A stretch of 64,000 bases of DNA, taken from Ganoderma boninense. Lineage: Eukaryota; Basidiomycota; Agaricomycetes; Polyporales; Polyporaceae. Made by a program: the position numbers and the translations under genes. The notes under the pieces were generated by a model. That model had not been told where the DNA came from. It worked only from the letters and a program-made list of their open reading frames with translations, and searched no databases. The stretch is from the NCBI GenBank assembly GCA_002900995.3, contig CM035315.1, positions 1 through 64,000 of the forward strand. Direction: 5' to 3'. Of the stretch, positions 1 to 11,047 are shown piece by piece (the first letter of the stretch is position 1; the number at the start of each line of letters is the position of its first letter).

Positions 1-32
1 AAATGCGTCTCGACTTACTATCAAGTCGCATG

Positions 33-240
33 TGCGAAGTCGCGGTTGTGTCGTCACTTCGCATTGAACAAACTCTTAGGAGATATTCCACCTCATACGT
101 TTCCTACAGCTCTATTGTGTGCGAAGTGACGGATAATCCGTCACTTCGCATGTCTTGGATCAATTCATATCCGTGATGCCTCATTGTTCCGATCAGATCC
201 GCATGGTGTCCGAAGTCGCGGCCTGGCCGTCACTTCGCAT
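33..240. repeat. Three spaced hairpins (GCGAAGT family)
   Basis: Three inverted repeats lie at 33-63, 120-150 and about 210-240, roughly 87-90 nt apart. Each has arms of about 12 bp built on GCGAAGTSRCGG and its complement, around a 5-nt loop. The middle one is perfect (GCGAAGTGACGG, loop ATAAT). The outer two carry the same C/C mismatch and G/T pair at the same arm positions. The same design recurs at 1916-2018. Function unknown; a piece of a repeat element cut by the window edge is the simplest reading. Confidence 0.8.
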
Positions 241-418
241 CACCACTCATCTCACCCTTTGCTTTCGGTGCAGTATCTCATCTTTTTCATTATCACTCGC
301 ACTAATCAGTACGCAATCGTCCATTTGTCATGCCAAGAAAATATGCTATTCGTTCACGATATCGGTCTGACTATGGCTCAGCGGGGATGCACTACAGGAA
401 GGACGGCATCGCGCTACT

Positions 419-1230
419 TCACTCCTCACCCTTTTCACCCTCGCCCTCGCCTTCGCCCTCCCAGAGCGACTCGTCCTTCAGGCAGTCGATGACTGTCATC
501 AAAGTTCAGTTCTCATTCTCACAACAACATCTCATGGAATTCACTTACTGTTCTGGTTCGCGATGCTTTGCAGATGCACATTGACGCGCAGCTCAGACAT
601 CCTCGCGTCCAGGTCCGCATCCGCAGCCTCCAGGTCCTTCAGACCCCCATCGCCCTCCGCCATGAACGCCCTATACGCTGCCCGTCTCGCCTCCTGCCCC
701 GCCGCTATCACTGCACGCAGCGACTCCTGCGAGTCCACCATCGCCTCTCGCACCTGCCGCCCGGTCTTCCACACCTCGTAATGCACCCTAAACGCCTTCT
801 CCTCCGTCGACGACCACCCTCCATCCGCCGCAAGCACCTCGCACACCCTCGCAAACTCCCCATCAATGTTCGTCGTCGGCTCCACCCCAGTCGCGAGCGA
901 CATAAACTCCCCCATCACCGCTTGGGCGTCATTCAACGACACCCCCACAAAACTCAATGGCGGCCCCTCCCCGCTCACCATCCCGCAGATGTTCTCTTTA
1001 TCTTCCTCTGGCTCCTCCGTGCCTGTGGCGCGGTCGCCAATTTTCACGACGCCCGGCTGGGCATGACTGCAATCGTCATCCCATTCAATAACAAGTCAGC
1101 TACTCATCACAGCATATGAATTCATTCACCAATAAATACAGACTTACCGGAGCGCCTCAAGACCATCAAGAAACTGACGAAGCCTCAACAACCCTTCGTC
1201 CACCGCAACGGGTTCAAGGCCAACAATCAT
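419..1230 (-). CDS. Small acidic hypothetical protein, three exons
   Basis: Family not recognised. Three exons read continuously: 1230-1148, 1066-549 and 492-419, giving 224 aa. Both introns have GTAAGT donors and CAG acceptors (GATTGCAG and GATGACAG), and the joins keep one open frame. Translating past the second donor instead would add only two residues before a stop. The product starts MIVGLEPVAVDEGLL, is rich in Ala and Glu with a helical central part (residues about 90-190), and ends in an acidic Gly-Glu repeat. No signal peptide or membrane segment is visible. The Met at 1230 is the first in frame at the head of exon 1. A plus-strand open frame (568-1119) overlaps but has Arg/Pro/His-rich shadow composition. 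Presumably cytosolic or nuclear; no function is proposed. Confidence 0.6.
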
Positions 1231-1915
1231 TCCAGTGTGTCGATGGGTGGTGAGTGGGTGGGTGATGGGGGGCGTTGGACGTGTTGTGGTCCCTTCGCGC
1301 CCCCTCCTTCATTATAACCCACTCCTCTTCGGGTCTCTTACACTTCCGTTGCCAACCCGCCGTCCTTTCCATCAGACACTTCTCTTCAAATTCACAGAAC
1401 GCCTTCTCCCGTCGTCCCATCCTCCCTCTCCCCCGGCGTCCCTCCTTACCCTTGCTTATCCTCTTGCCCCTTCTGTCTTTGTCATGTCACCTAGTGCTTT
1501 CCAATATATTTCCCTTACTCTCTCTCACTTGTGCACATTCTCACTTCAATGTCGTCGCATTCGTCGACGGTAGGTTTTTCCTCTCACGCTAATCATACAC
1601 TAACAAACTTCCATATATCTGTCACCTACAGATCTAACCCTCTTTATCCCCTTCTTTTCCTTTTCAAACACCCTGTTCTCCACACAGATTTTTCATTCCT
1701 ATACTTGCTCCCTCCCTCAAAACACTCTCCCATCATCTTGTCGTTTCATTCCACTTCACATTGTGAGTTTGGTTTGATTTGTCGCAGAGTCCTTTGATTC
1801 CCGCTAGCTAAACTTATGGTGCTATTGTACTTATATATTCACTGCCGATGTCATGGTACGCATACTGTTTGCTAACTTTGATGATACACTGTTGGCCTGG
1901 CACGTCCCGAGGTGA
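1231..1915. other. CT-rich non-coding stretch
   Basis: About 700 bp with long pyrimidine tracts on the plus strand (clearest 1370-1760) and no supportable gene. It lies upstream of the small minus-strand gene and leads into the hairpin pair at 1916. A similarly CT-rich stretch (7260-7960) precedes the other hairpin pair, so both may belong to one repeat family. They show no clear base-by-base similarity except in the terminal tail. Confidence 0.4.
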
Positions 1916-2018
1916 TGCGAAGTCACGGTCTGTCCGTGACTTCGCAATCTTTGGCTCCCACGCTTATCATTTTGGGCGCCTGATTCTTGGCGAAGTGACG
2001 GTGCGACCGTCACTTCGC
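1916..2018. repeat. Hairpin pair (copy A)
   Basis: Two perfect inverted repeats: 1916-1946 (13-bp arms TGCGAAGTCACGG, loop TCTGT) and 1990-2018 (12-bp arms GCGAAGTGACGG, loop TGCGA), 43 nt apart. The arm sequence matches the hairpins at 33-240. The layout matches the pair at 7962-8064, whose arms differ in sequence. Confidence 0.85.
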
Positions 2019-2043
2019 ACATTTTCGCCCAAATGGTCGCTCT

Positions 2044-2085
2044 AACCCAACTCTAACCCGCATACCCCCCTACTTTACACCCTAT
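2044..2085 (+). repeat. Repeat tail, copy A
   Basis: About 42 bp of C-rich sequence ending CCTACTTTACACCCTAT, 25 nt after the second hairpin. A near-copy sits at 8086-8127, 21 nt after the second hairpin of copy B. Here it directly abuts the interrupted integrase reading frame of the Ty3/Gypsy element, so it probably marks one end of the hairpin-bearing element. Confidence 0.75.
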
Positions 2086-5020
2086 AAATTGCACGGAAGA
2101 GCTTGCTAGAGAACTGGGGCCCCCGATCAGAGATGATCTTTCGCGGGAGTCCATGTAGACGGAACCATTCTCTAATGAAGTTGTCTGCAGTCCCTTCCGT
2201 GTCGATCTCCTCGGTGCATGGAATAAGGTGAATCATCTTTCCATGCCGATCAGCGATAAGCTGGAGCGCGTTGTATCCGTCCACCTCCGGCAGTCCAGTG
2301 ATAAAGTCACAGGTAACTACTTGGCCTGGGCCGTCCGGGATCTCGTTGGGTTGAAGGGGACCGTGTGGCTTAGCATGTGAAGTCTTGCCACGGCGACAAG
2401 TGTTGCAGGTCTCAACGTAATCCTTAATGAACTTTGCCATGCCCGGCCACCAGTAGTTCCGTGTAACCAACTCCACCGTCTTTGCCTGGCCAGGGTGTCC
2501 AGCAGGAGGGAGGTCGTGGTGAATGCGCACTATCTCTGCTCTGAGCGCGTCGTCTTTGGGGACATAAACTCGGCCGCGGTAGAGCAGCAGGCCTTGTTCT
2601 GTGTTCCAGTCCACCAAATCGTTCTGTAGACGTGCTGGCCCTAGCTTATCGAGCTTGCTGAGTGCCTCTGCGACCTCCTGCTCACGCTCTCCACATTCTC
2701 GAATGCGGCGGAGCAGTGCCTTTTCTGGTACCACTGACATGTGCCCTCTCTTGGCTGCCAGTACTCGGAAGCGATCAGGTTGCAACATGACTCGGTTCAG
2801 GTTGTCATCGGCGTCATCCTTCTGGTGATCAGGCCTGCGCGACAGCGCATCTGCCCTACCGTTGGAGGTGCCTGGCTTGTGTGCAATGACAAAGTCGAAC
2901 CGTGACAGATAGAGAGCCCAACGTGCCTGCCTGCGTGTGAGGTTTTGTGCGGCCTTCCAGTACTCGAGGTTCTTGTGGTCCGACTGGATCTCGAACACAC
3001 TGGGAAGACCCTCGAGGTAGTGGCGCCAGGCCTGCAGGGCACGGATGATAGCGAGCATCTCCTTGTCATAGATCTCGTAGTTGCGTTCCGCATCGCTCAT
3101 TGACTCAGAGTGGAAAGCCACAGGGTGCCATTTGCCGTCCTCCCCCTCCTGAGACAGACCCGCACCGGTAGCATACCCGGATGCATCGACTTCAATGCGG
3201 GTTTTGTGGTCTGGGTCATACATGCTCAGGACAGGGCTTTCAGTGAAACGACGTTTGAGCTCATCGAATGCTGATTGCTCTTCGGCACCCCATTGCCAGG
3301 GAGCATTACCCGTGAGACGGTCGAGGGGTTTGCATACTGCGCTGAAGTCCTTAATGAACCGCCTGTAGAAATTCGCAAAACCGCGGAACTTCCGTACATC
3401 TGAGGCGTTCTGAGGGACAGGCCATTCTGCGATACCCCTGACCTTTACTGGGTCCATCTCCACACAGTTCTCCGAGACGAGCACACCTAGGTACTCAACC
3501 TTAGGCTGTTCGAATTCGCACTTCTCTGGCTTGCAGAACAGGTCGTGCTCCGCCAGACGCTTCAGGACCTCACGCACCAATGTGCGGTGTTCCTCGATGT
3601 CGTTGGTGAATATGAGGATGTCGTCGAGGTAGATAGTGATTTTGCCGAGTATGATGAGGTCCTTGAAGATGTCGTTCATGAGCGCAGAGAATGTACTGGG
3701 CGAGTTAGCCAGTCCGAAGTACATTACGTTCGGTTCGAACAGTCCGCGATTGGTAACAAAGGCAGCCTTCCATTCATCACCGGTCTTAATCCGCACATTG
3801 TTGTACCCCCAACGGATGTCAAGCTTGGTAAAGTACTTGGCCCTCTTGAGTCGATCCATCAAGTCTGACACCAATGGTAGTGGGTATCGGTTCTTAATGG
3901 TGATGTCGTTCAATCGCCGGTAGTCCTGTACAGGACGTAGGCTGCCGTCCTTCTTTTTAACGAAGAAGAACGGTGATGACATTGGTGACTTCGACTCTTG
4001 AATATAACCTTTGGCCAAGTTCTCACTAAGGAACTTGTCAAGCTCGACCTGCTTGCTGGGAGACAGGGGGTACACCTTGGAATGGAACATCCTAGCATCT
4101 GGTACGAGTTCTATAGCGTGGTCGTAGGGTCCGTGCTCGGGTAGACGTTTGGACGCCTCTTTCGAGAACACACGCAGATACTCGTGGTACTGGGGAGGTA
4201 CAATCTCTTCGACAGGACGGACTTCCTTCTTCTGGTACTCTTGTTCAGCGAGCTGTTGAGAGTACGTGTAGCTCGCCGATACAAAGATCTTAGGGGTACC
4301 TCGAAGTCGTCGTCCATCTTCCAGTGCATTGAGAAGAGACTCCTCAGTGCCATCCCATTCCGGCAGAAAACCTGGTGGTGGAGGTCTATCTTCCTCCTCC
4401 TCCTCAACCATTACGGCCGTGCATATCCTACCCATCATCTTTGCCTTCCGCACCCGTCGATAACCATTGCGCGCCGTAAGCCGTACCTCCGTATCACGCG
4501 CTTTGGTCTCAACAGGTTTGGATGCCTTCCAATGAGCCGGACATGCCTCTGGACATCTCGATAGGCGCAGCGAGCCACGTTCCCAATCTACTTCAGGGTT
4601 GTGCTCGCGCAGCCAGTCCAGGCCAATGATCACATCCTCTTCTCCTATGTCTGTCACCACAAACACCACTTTCTCCTGGTGGTCTCCAATCGCCATATCC
4701 AACACGGCGACCTCTGTGATCGTTCCATCACGGTTCTCAGTACCGTCTATGTTGTACAGAGGAATTGGCCTTGCCAACTTCCTCGTCGTAACCTGGTTCT
4801 TCTCTACGAACCGTCTATGTAAAAACTTAGTAGTAGCTCCACTATCTACCATTGCTACTATGTCCTTATGTCGCTGCTTGCCGATTAACCGTACCGGTAT
4901 ATGAAAGTGTTGACCACTGTGATTTACTTCATATACAAACGCGGAACTCAGTACAGAAAATCGACTATTACTACAAGAGCCGGCACGCGCAGCGTCCAGT
5001 GCGGCTCTAATCAGAAACCC
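2075..5020 (-). pseudogene. Ty3/Gypsy pol (PR-RT-RH-IN), integrase truncated
   Basis: Open from the gag/pol junction at 5020 to a stop at 2075. The first in-frame Met (4852) starts about 57 codons in, directly before the aspartic protease motif DSGAT. Counting from that Met: reverse transcriptase carries YLDD near residue 407; RNase H shows VDASGY and the KNLEYW and RADALSRR segments; the integrase zinc-binding region has HH...CNTC near residues 790-835; the core has DFITGLP and SDRGPQF (near 907). The frame then runs into RAIYRV and stops in foreign sequence, so the catalytic Glu of the D,D(35)E triad and the C-terminal domain are absent. No internal stop or frame break is seen before that point, which suggests a fairly young insertion. 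Pol lies in the -1 frame relative to gag. Confidence 0.85.
5011..5020 (-). other. Predicted -1 frameshift site at gag stop
   Basis: On the minus strand gag ends GAG GGT TTC TGA. The heptamer G_GGT_TTC (5020-5014) fits the X_XXY_YYZ slippery pattern and is followed at once by the gag stop (5013-5011). Slipping one base back gives GGG TTT CTG and enters pol, which is open from there through protease. This matches the -1 gag/pol frame relation. Slippage itself is inferred. Confidence 0.7.
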
Positions 5021-6620
5021 TCCTTCTTCTCAGCGGTTGTAAGGGCCACGATCTTCTCCTCCATTGCCTTGAGCTGGGCCTGAAGAGCCGCTACTTCCGT
5101 GGTCGCAGTGGACGAGGAAGCAGCTTGCTGACTCTTTAGCCGCGGGCAGTCATACTTACGATGTCCGGGCTGGCCACAGATGTAGCAGTTTCCTGGGAAC
5201 GGCTTCTTCCTAGTAGCAGCCGCCTTCTCCCCCTTCTTCTTCCATCCAAACGACTTCGGCCGTTCTTCCTCTCTGGTGACGAGGGCCTGGTCGAGCGACA
5301 GCGCCACCTTCTGGATTTTGGTGAGGTCCGAGATGTCGTGAGCACTGGTGGCGAGGACGTCCCGGAGCCTGGGAGGTAGGCCAGAGCGGTAGCGTTCGCG
5401 TTTGTCCTCGTCGCCGAAGCCGGTCCGCGCTGCAGCTGCATTGAACTGCGCCGTGTACTCCTGGACGGTGCCAACCTTGCGATATGCCTTGCAAAGCTTG
5501 ACAAGTTCGGCGATGGCAGCCTCCTTGTCGTCAGCCGCGCAGAAGTGATCCTTGAAGGCCGTGCTGAACGCGCCATAGTCTGCCCAAGGACTAGTTCCAC
5601 CGGCGAGCTTTACAATGTGGGGGCCAGCCCAGGCTGCTGCTCCTTCCGTGAGCTTACTGAGGATGGTCATCCATATGACGTCGCTAGGCGTGCCAACTGC
5701 TACCGCCGTAAGGGTGTTGTAGTAGATCTGAGCGGCGGACACAAAGCGGAGACCATCCTGTGCGGATTTTCCATCGTATTCACGTGGGGCGATCTGGGAG
5801 AGGAGCTTGGAGGTGTCGAACAGTGGAGCGGGGGCAGGGGTAGTCATGGCGGGTGTGGACGCTCGACTGGGTGCAGCTGATGAAGAGGATGAGGGTTGTG
5901 GAGTGTTGAGGCTGATGGTCTCTTGCTTGGGTTCCTTCTTTACTTCCGGCTTTTTCTCTGCCTTTGGGAGTTTAGAAGTTGAAGCAATGGGGGTTGCAGG
6001 AGTCGAGGTTCGTCGCTGTCCAAGACGCTCTGTAACGAGTTCAAGAGTCTTGTCGAGGATGGGAGACCCTGTTGATCGTGCAGGACTGGGGATTCGACTT
6101 TGGGGTTGTGAGGTAGGGCGTGAGGCAGGGCGGGATGAGGGATTCCTGGATGCGATGAGGGCGGCTTGGCGAGCTGGGGGTCGGCTTGGATCTCGAGGTG
6201 CAGGTGCTGGTGGGTTTGCGATCTTCGCACGGATTAGGACTTCCTGTTCTTTGGTGGTGAGGAGTCTAGGGGCGATGCCTTCGCGAGTTTCAAGAGTATC
6301 GTCGAATGTGTGTGATCGGTGGGGGCACGGTTGCTCCTCGCAGTAGTACCAGGCTTGCTTATCTTCGTCCCAGTACTCGTCCTGTACTGCAGTGGGGTGA
6401 AATATGTGTCCCCAGGCTTGGCAAGCCACGTTGAATCTCGCTTCCTTATCCTAGGAATGAAACGGCAGGTGCACGATCCAACACTGTCTGCTCAGCCTCC
6501 TCGGCCTATTGCTGTGTCTTAGCCCAAGGGACACGGGCCCAAGGGTGTTCTGCCTTGGCTTTGTTTCGCCGCCTTTCTCTAGCCTCCCACGCCGTGAGGC
6601 GGACCACTTCTGTCAGTACC
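5011..6620 (-). pseudogene. Ty3/Gypsy gag, N-terminal part degenerate
   Basis: The continuous part is 6429-5011 (about 470 aa): a Pro/Ser-rich region, a capsid-like helical region (about residues 200-390), then a CCHC zinc knuckle, CYICGQPGHRKYDC, near the C-terminus. No ATG opens this frame; just upstream a TAG at about 6449 closes it. Coding-like sequence continues further upstream in another frame (LTEVVRLTAWEARERR and following, about 6510-6620) and is broken by a second TAG at 6506-6508. A spliced 5' exon is possible because CCTAG could serve as an acceptor, but a degraded gag start is simpler. Confidence 0.7.
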
Positions 6621-6977
6621 GGGGTCTCGTGTTAGGAGCTTTCCGCGTACTGTACCACTAAGAGTGGCAAGCCTCAGGTTGCGCCGAGACCACATCCGAT
6701 GGTGTGACTAGAGCGCGCACTACGCTAGGCCAACACAGAGGATCTAAGTGCGTACCGTACGAGAGGGAAAGAGTGTGGATGGAGTACGCCAGTGCTCGTG
6801 TAGAAGTTTCGACCTAATGTTACGACTGGCTGTCGAGTAAGATCAGGGAGGAGGCTTACGAGACGAGCAAGGGCGTCGACGAGCACTTGTGCAGCGAGAG
6901 CGGAGCAGGGCTCGACAGTCAGGCTGGAGACAAGATGTATTGAGCGAGTAACTAACGAGCGAGAATACAGTGAGGCT

Positions 6978-7037
6978 TACCTGGAGACAAGAGGTCGAAA
7001 CTGAGGTCTCCAGGTAGCGAAGTACAGGTCTTATATA
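6978..7037 (-). promoter_or_regulatory. Putative LTR promoter with downstream hairpin
   Basis: On the minus strand TATATAA (7037-7031) precedes gag. Fifteen nt further downstream there is a perfect 11-bp inverted repeat, TACCTGGAGAC (7016-7006 against 6988-6978), with a 17-nt spacer. This arrangement fits an LTR promoter whose transcript starts in or just before a structured leader. The flanking 7040-7190 has several GGGAAC and ACAAT words typical of LTR U3 repeats. LTR borders and the primer-binding site were not found. Confidence 0.45.
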
Positions 7038-7190
7038 CATGTAGTGGACAATGGGAACCGGGGACAATAGGTAACTATGGACACGGGAACCAGTGGAAGA
7101 ACAATAGTATGTAGTACAATGACGACGGGAACAATGGGTAACAGGAGTTATTGTACTGCGAGAACAAGGGACGGGTTTGCTAAACAACGG

Positions 7191-7961
7191 AGGACAATAA
7201 GGACGACGCGGGAGGCAAACAGTCCGAAAAGGGAAAGAGAGACGCCGGGGTAGGCGCCGAGCGTGCCGTTCATGACACCGTTGCTCTTCATATCCCTCGC
7301 CGGCCTCATTCCTATATACTTCCTACCCGCTTCGCTGGCACACTCAGATCCCCCTTCTCGACCACAGTCTTTTCCCTTCCCACTTACATCAGCCCGCTCA
7401 CTTCTGCCCCTCCTTCTCAACAACTCTATTCATCGGCACCATGCCTGCATCCGGCTATCATTCTCTCGCTTCTCTTCTTCTCTCTTTCTCACGTTTGCTG
7501 CGCTCCCTTTCTCTCTCCTTCTCACCTCTCCTCACATCACTCCGACACTTCGCCTCTTCACCTGCCTTCCTTCTTTGCACCCTCCACCCGCTTTGTTCAT
7601 TCCATCCTTCTTTAGCCACTACTCCTCCTACCTAATCCCCTCATTCTGATTTCAATTCATTCATAGTAAGTCTTACATAGCTCCATTTCTTCTCTCGATA
7701 TCTCGACCCTTTGCTACATATGTCCGTCTCAATAATGCTTTGATACACAATACATGAGTTCATTTAAAAAGCTGTCGACATCACCCAGTTCGACCCTCCT
7801 TTATGCCTGTCTTCACAACATATCCCACGTGCATTCACATCACTTTTACTTATCATCTTCACTAAGTTTCCTTTCTACACAGTCACCATCTACACCCAAT
7901 GCCATGTTTGCTATCACACCTTTATTCGAATTTGCCAGGTACACAGTCTTGCTCCCATATC
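7191..7961. other. CT-rich non-coding stretch (copy B flank)
   Basis: Pyrimidine-rich plus strand with no supportable gene, positioned before hairpin pair B just as 1231-1915 is positioned before pair A. Confidence 0.4.
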
Positions 7962-8064
7962 TGCGACATAGCAGTCACTCCGCTATGTCGCAACTTTCCT
8001 GTTCCCGATAATCTCCAACTCTTCTCTCTTTTTGCGACATAGCGGTACACCCGCTATGTCGCAA
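7962..8064. repeat. Hairpin pair (copy B, different arm sequence)
   Basis: Two inverted repeats: 7962-7992 (11-bp arms TGCGACATAGC, 9-nt loop) and 8032-8064 (14-bp perfect arms TTGCGACATAGCGG, loop TACAC), 39 nt apart. Arm sequence is unrelated to copy A beyond the outer TGCGA, but the number, size, spacing and distance to the terminal tail agree. Confidence 0.85.
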
Positions 8065-8085
8065 CAATCTCCAAAAATCTCACCC

Positions 8086-8127
8086 GAACCTCACTCTAAC
8101 CCTAATCCCCCCTACTTTACACCCTAT
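8086..8127 (+). repeat. Repeat tail, copy B
   Basis: Near-identical to 2044-2085 over about 40 bp, including CTCTAACCC and the final CCTACTTTACACCCTAT, in the same orientation. It follows hairpin pair B and probably marks the end of the same repeat family. Confidence 0.75.
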
Positions 8128-11047
8128 TAATAAGCACTTACTTTATACAGCCAGCGCCTGCGTCCATCTGAGGGAATTTGTCTAGAGCACATCATGGTGA
8201 GTCGCGACGGAATTGACGATTGTCAATGTTGAATCTCGGCTTGGTACATATGAACGTCGAGACGATGTCCGACGGGTCCACGAACGCCTGATTTTTCCTC
8301 CCCTCCCCGTCCCTCCGACCCAGCCTGCTCGACCTGCGAATCCCATCCGGTAAGTCGCATTACATGAGCTCGAACTCCGCTCGTTGCCGTCGTTAAGTAG
8401 TGCTTAATGAGCTGCCAGCAAACGCACTGGTTGTTCGAGTCCAGCCCAGCCAGCTTGCAGCCGTCTTTGCCCGAACTCAGGTTGGTATGTCTGTCCCGAC
8501 CAACACCGTCCTCCTTCATGGTTAATGTACTGTATAGTCGTTATCCCTCAGGCTGTCTCCCCGCCGCCGGCACACTACATGTACACGCCTGTCTACGCAC
8601 TAGCGCACAAGAGAGACTCGGTTCGACGCTAACAGCCTAGGTTCTGCCAGCCGCCAGTTGACTCCAGCATCCGCGACGTCCGAAACCTGTCTCATCAGCC
8701 CCGCCGCCACAAAAATGATACCACTCAACGTGCGCGATGTGGCCCGTGCGCCGATGCCACGCGAGCCAGGTTCACATATCGTCGCGCATCGGGCTGCGTA
8801 GCACAGGCTTAGCATGCATGCCCAGACGCTAGCATTGGCTTCCCCTCCTCCTCCCCGTCGCGACTCGCGAGCGACCGCTGGCGCTGAGTTTACCTGCACA
8901 GCGACAGTGGTTGAGCGTTGACGTCGTTTCCTGTGGAGGGTAAAGTGTTCGAGTTACCATGGAACCGTCTGAGTCTGCGCCGCCTGCGCCGCACCTGTGG
9001 CTAACGCGGTTGCTAGCGTGTGTGCTCTTTGCGCGCACCGGCGGTGCCCACCGTCTCGTCGACGTCGCGGGGCGCGCCTCGTTCGCGAGCGCGACACGCC
9101 TCGATCGCAGCCATGGCCTCGTGCCCTTGCGAGAACCTCACTCCACCCCCATATACATCCTCGAACAAGTACATTTCTGTGCGTACCTATGTGGAGACCC
9201 GCGCCCTGACGTTCATATGCATATATCACATTCAAAAACAAGTTCGCCGTTATTGAACTTACGCCCCAGCGCGCGGACGATCCGACGCCCCCCGACAATA
9301 CACAGCACCGCCGCCCTCCAGGGTTCCTGAAAATCCAAACCCAGTGAATCGTCATATACCATATAGCTTTCCGGACTACATGACCCCATGGGGGACCGGA
9401 TGAGGGCATGAGGGCACGCCGCGCTGGACCAGCTGCGGCCAAGGCGACCCAGCACTGGCACTGCACATGCAGGGTGCGCTGGTGGGCGCACCTTGAGGCT
9501 CGCGCCTCGCGCGCATCTCAATCCGTCTCATCTCGTCAACACGACCCAAGCAACGCGAGCGTCTGCGTCTCGAATCAAAAATCACAATCACAATGACACA
9601 GCCTGAGCCCCAAGACTGCCCCAGCGTGCTCCAGAACCACAACCCTCGGCGGCGCGCTCGCGAGTCCCACATCCCCGGCACTGTCGCGCGGCGAACCTCG
9701 AGCTTGCAAAAGGCAGCTACTATAAGCCACTTACTGGTATAGCGCGGACGGTGTGGCTGCATCGACATCATCCCGAGGGTCCGCCGGCCACGACGCAAGG
9801 TTAACGGCTAACGTTGAAGTAGGTCCAGGGGTCAACGGTGCCATCGACGTGGGTGGCGGCGGGATCGACGCAAAAACTTGGCCCGCGCCCGCGCTCGCAC
9901 GTAAGGCGGGCTCGCGCGCGGGCCTGCGTAGTGCGTTGTGCGTATATACGCGTGGTGCCGTTGGTCCGCGGGGCTCGAGTACGTACATACGTATTTGAGT
10001 CCGATGGCCCAAGCTCAAGACGGTAAGTAGACTCGCCGTAGAGCCGTCTTGTTTCCGCGCGCGACATACGGTTAACGTTCTGTCGTATGTCGGTATGTCG
10101 TACGGCTCGGATGACCGGGTCCTCGGCCGTCTTGTCAGCAAGTGCAAACCCTGCGCAGACACCATTAGTATGTGTTAATGTAATGCGCTGCGGCTAACCG
10201 TAAACGTTTTACCTCGACTCGACTCGCGGCGGACCTCGAACCGTGTCCGACAAGGACCCGACGCCAAGCCTGGAGGACGCTGGACTCGGAGGTGTGGCCA
10301 ATAAGCAACTTCACATTGGAGCGTCGACGTGGTACGGACATGCGCGCGAGCTCACAGAGCGAATTCGAAACGGACCACGGTCGTCATCACGATTCACGTA
10401 CGACCGCGCGGGGGATTGAACTACATAAGTATTGATGATGAAGTGGCCGAAGAGAGATACAAGTGGTAGAGGGAGCTAACGAGGGGCGAGGTATGTGAGG
10501 GTATGTGTGCATTGGAATGGAGGGGAAGGAGAGGGAGACGTGAACCACGAACCGGACAGCGTAGCATGACATGGCAAGGTGATTACGGTGCGCGAGATGG
10601 CGCGGGAAGCGAAGCGGCGGTCGATGGAAAGCGAGCACGACGGGAAAGACTTCAAGCCGAGAAACACGATCGCAGGTGCGGTACGAAGCTAGGAGGGGGT
10701 CGTCATGAAAATGTGTGATGATGAGCAGAAGCGATGATGAGAGAGCATTGCGCAATAAATGAGTATGAGGGAGAGACGAAGAGAATTGCAGAGAAAAGCG
10801 ATAGGAATAGGGAGGCGTGAATAGTTGGTTGTGGTACAGTGGGGTGATTGCGCTACTAGTAGGGTAGTAGTCATTTCCGATATGTTCTTCTCGTTTTCAA
10901 GCCTCATAAGTCCATCGAGCGGGATGGGATACTATGTACAAGTCGCCGGCCGACAGAGGGAAGCGGCGCTGGACAAACAGCTGGGGGCAGGTGGGGAGGA
11001 CGCGTGGAAGGCAGAACGGAGCGAAGAGAACCTTCCACGAACCGAGA
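8128..11047. other. Intergenic, no gene supported
   Basis: About 2.9 kb with only short open frames on both strands, dominated by Arg/Ala/Pro/Ser-rich shadow composition. Nothing was recognised. CpG density is high. Confidence 0.5.

Larger units (their letters stand above)
2085..7190 (-). mobile_element. Ty3/Gypsy LTR retrotransposon, 3'-truncated
   Basis: The order on the minus strand is gag, protease, reverse transcriptase, RNase H, integrase, which is the Ty3/Gypsy order. The right side (about 6630-7190) carries a TATATAA box and should hold the 5' LTR and leader. Its outer limit is approximate because no second LTR exists to align with. The left end stops inside the integrase core at about 2085, where the hairpin-associated tail begins. 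The 3' third of integrase and the 3' LTR are therefore missing, and the gag 5' part has a stop and a frame break. This copy cannot be autonomous. Confidence 0.85.

Noticed and set aside
568..1119. 183-codon plus-strand open frame
   Set aside because: Arg/Pro/His-rich shadow of the spliced minus-strand gene at 419-1230, whose introns and frame are consistent.
33..2018. Regularly spaced palindromes resembling a CRISPR array
   Set aside because: Eukaryotic genome, arms are perfect inverted repeats rather than a direct repeat with spacers, and no cas genes are present.
2044..2085. Degenerate telomere-like CTAACCC words
   Set aside because: Only one or two units, internal position, and shared with 8086-8127 as part of a dispersed repeat tail rather than a telomere array.
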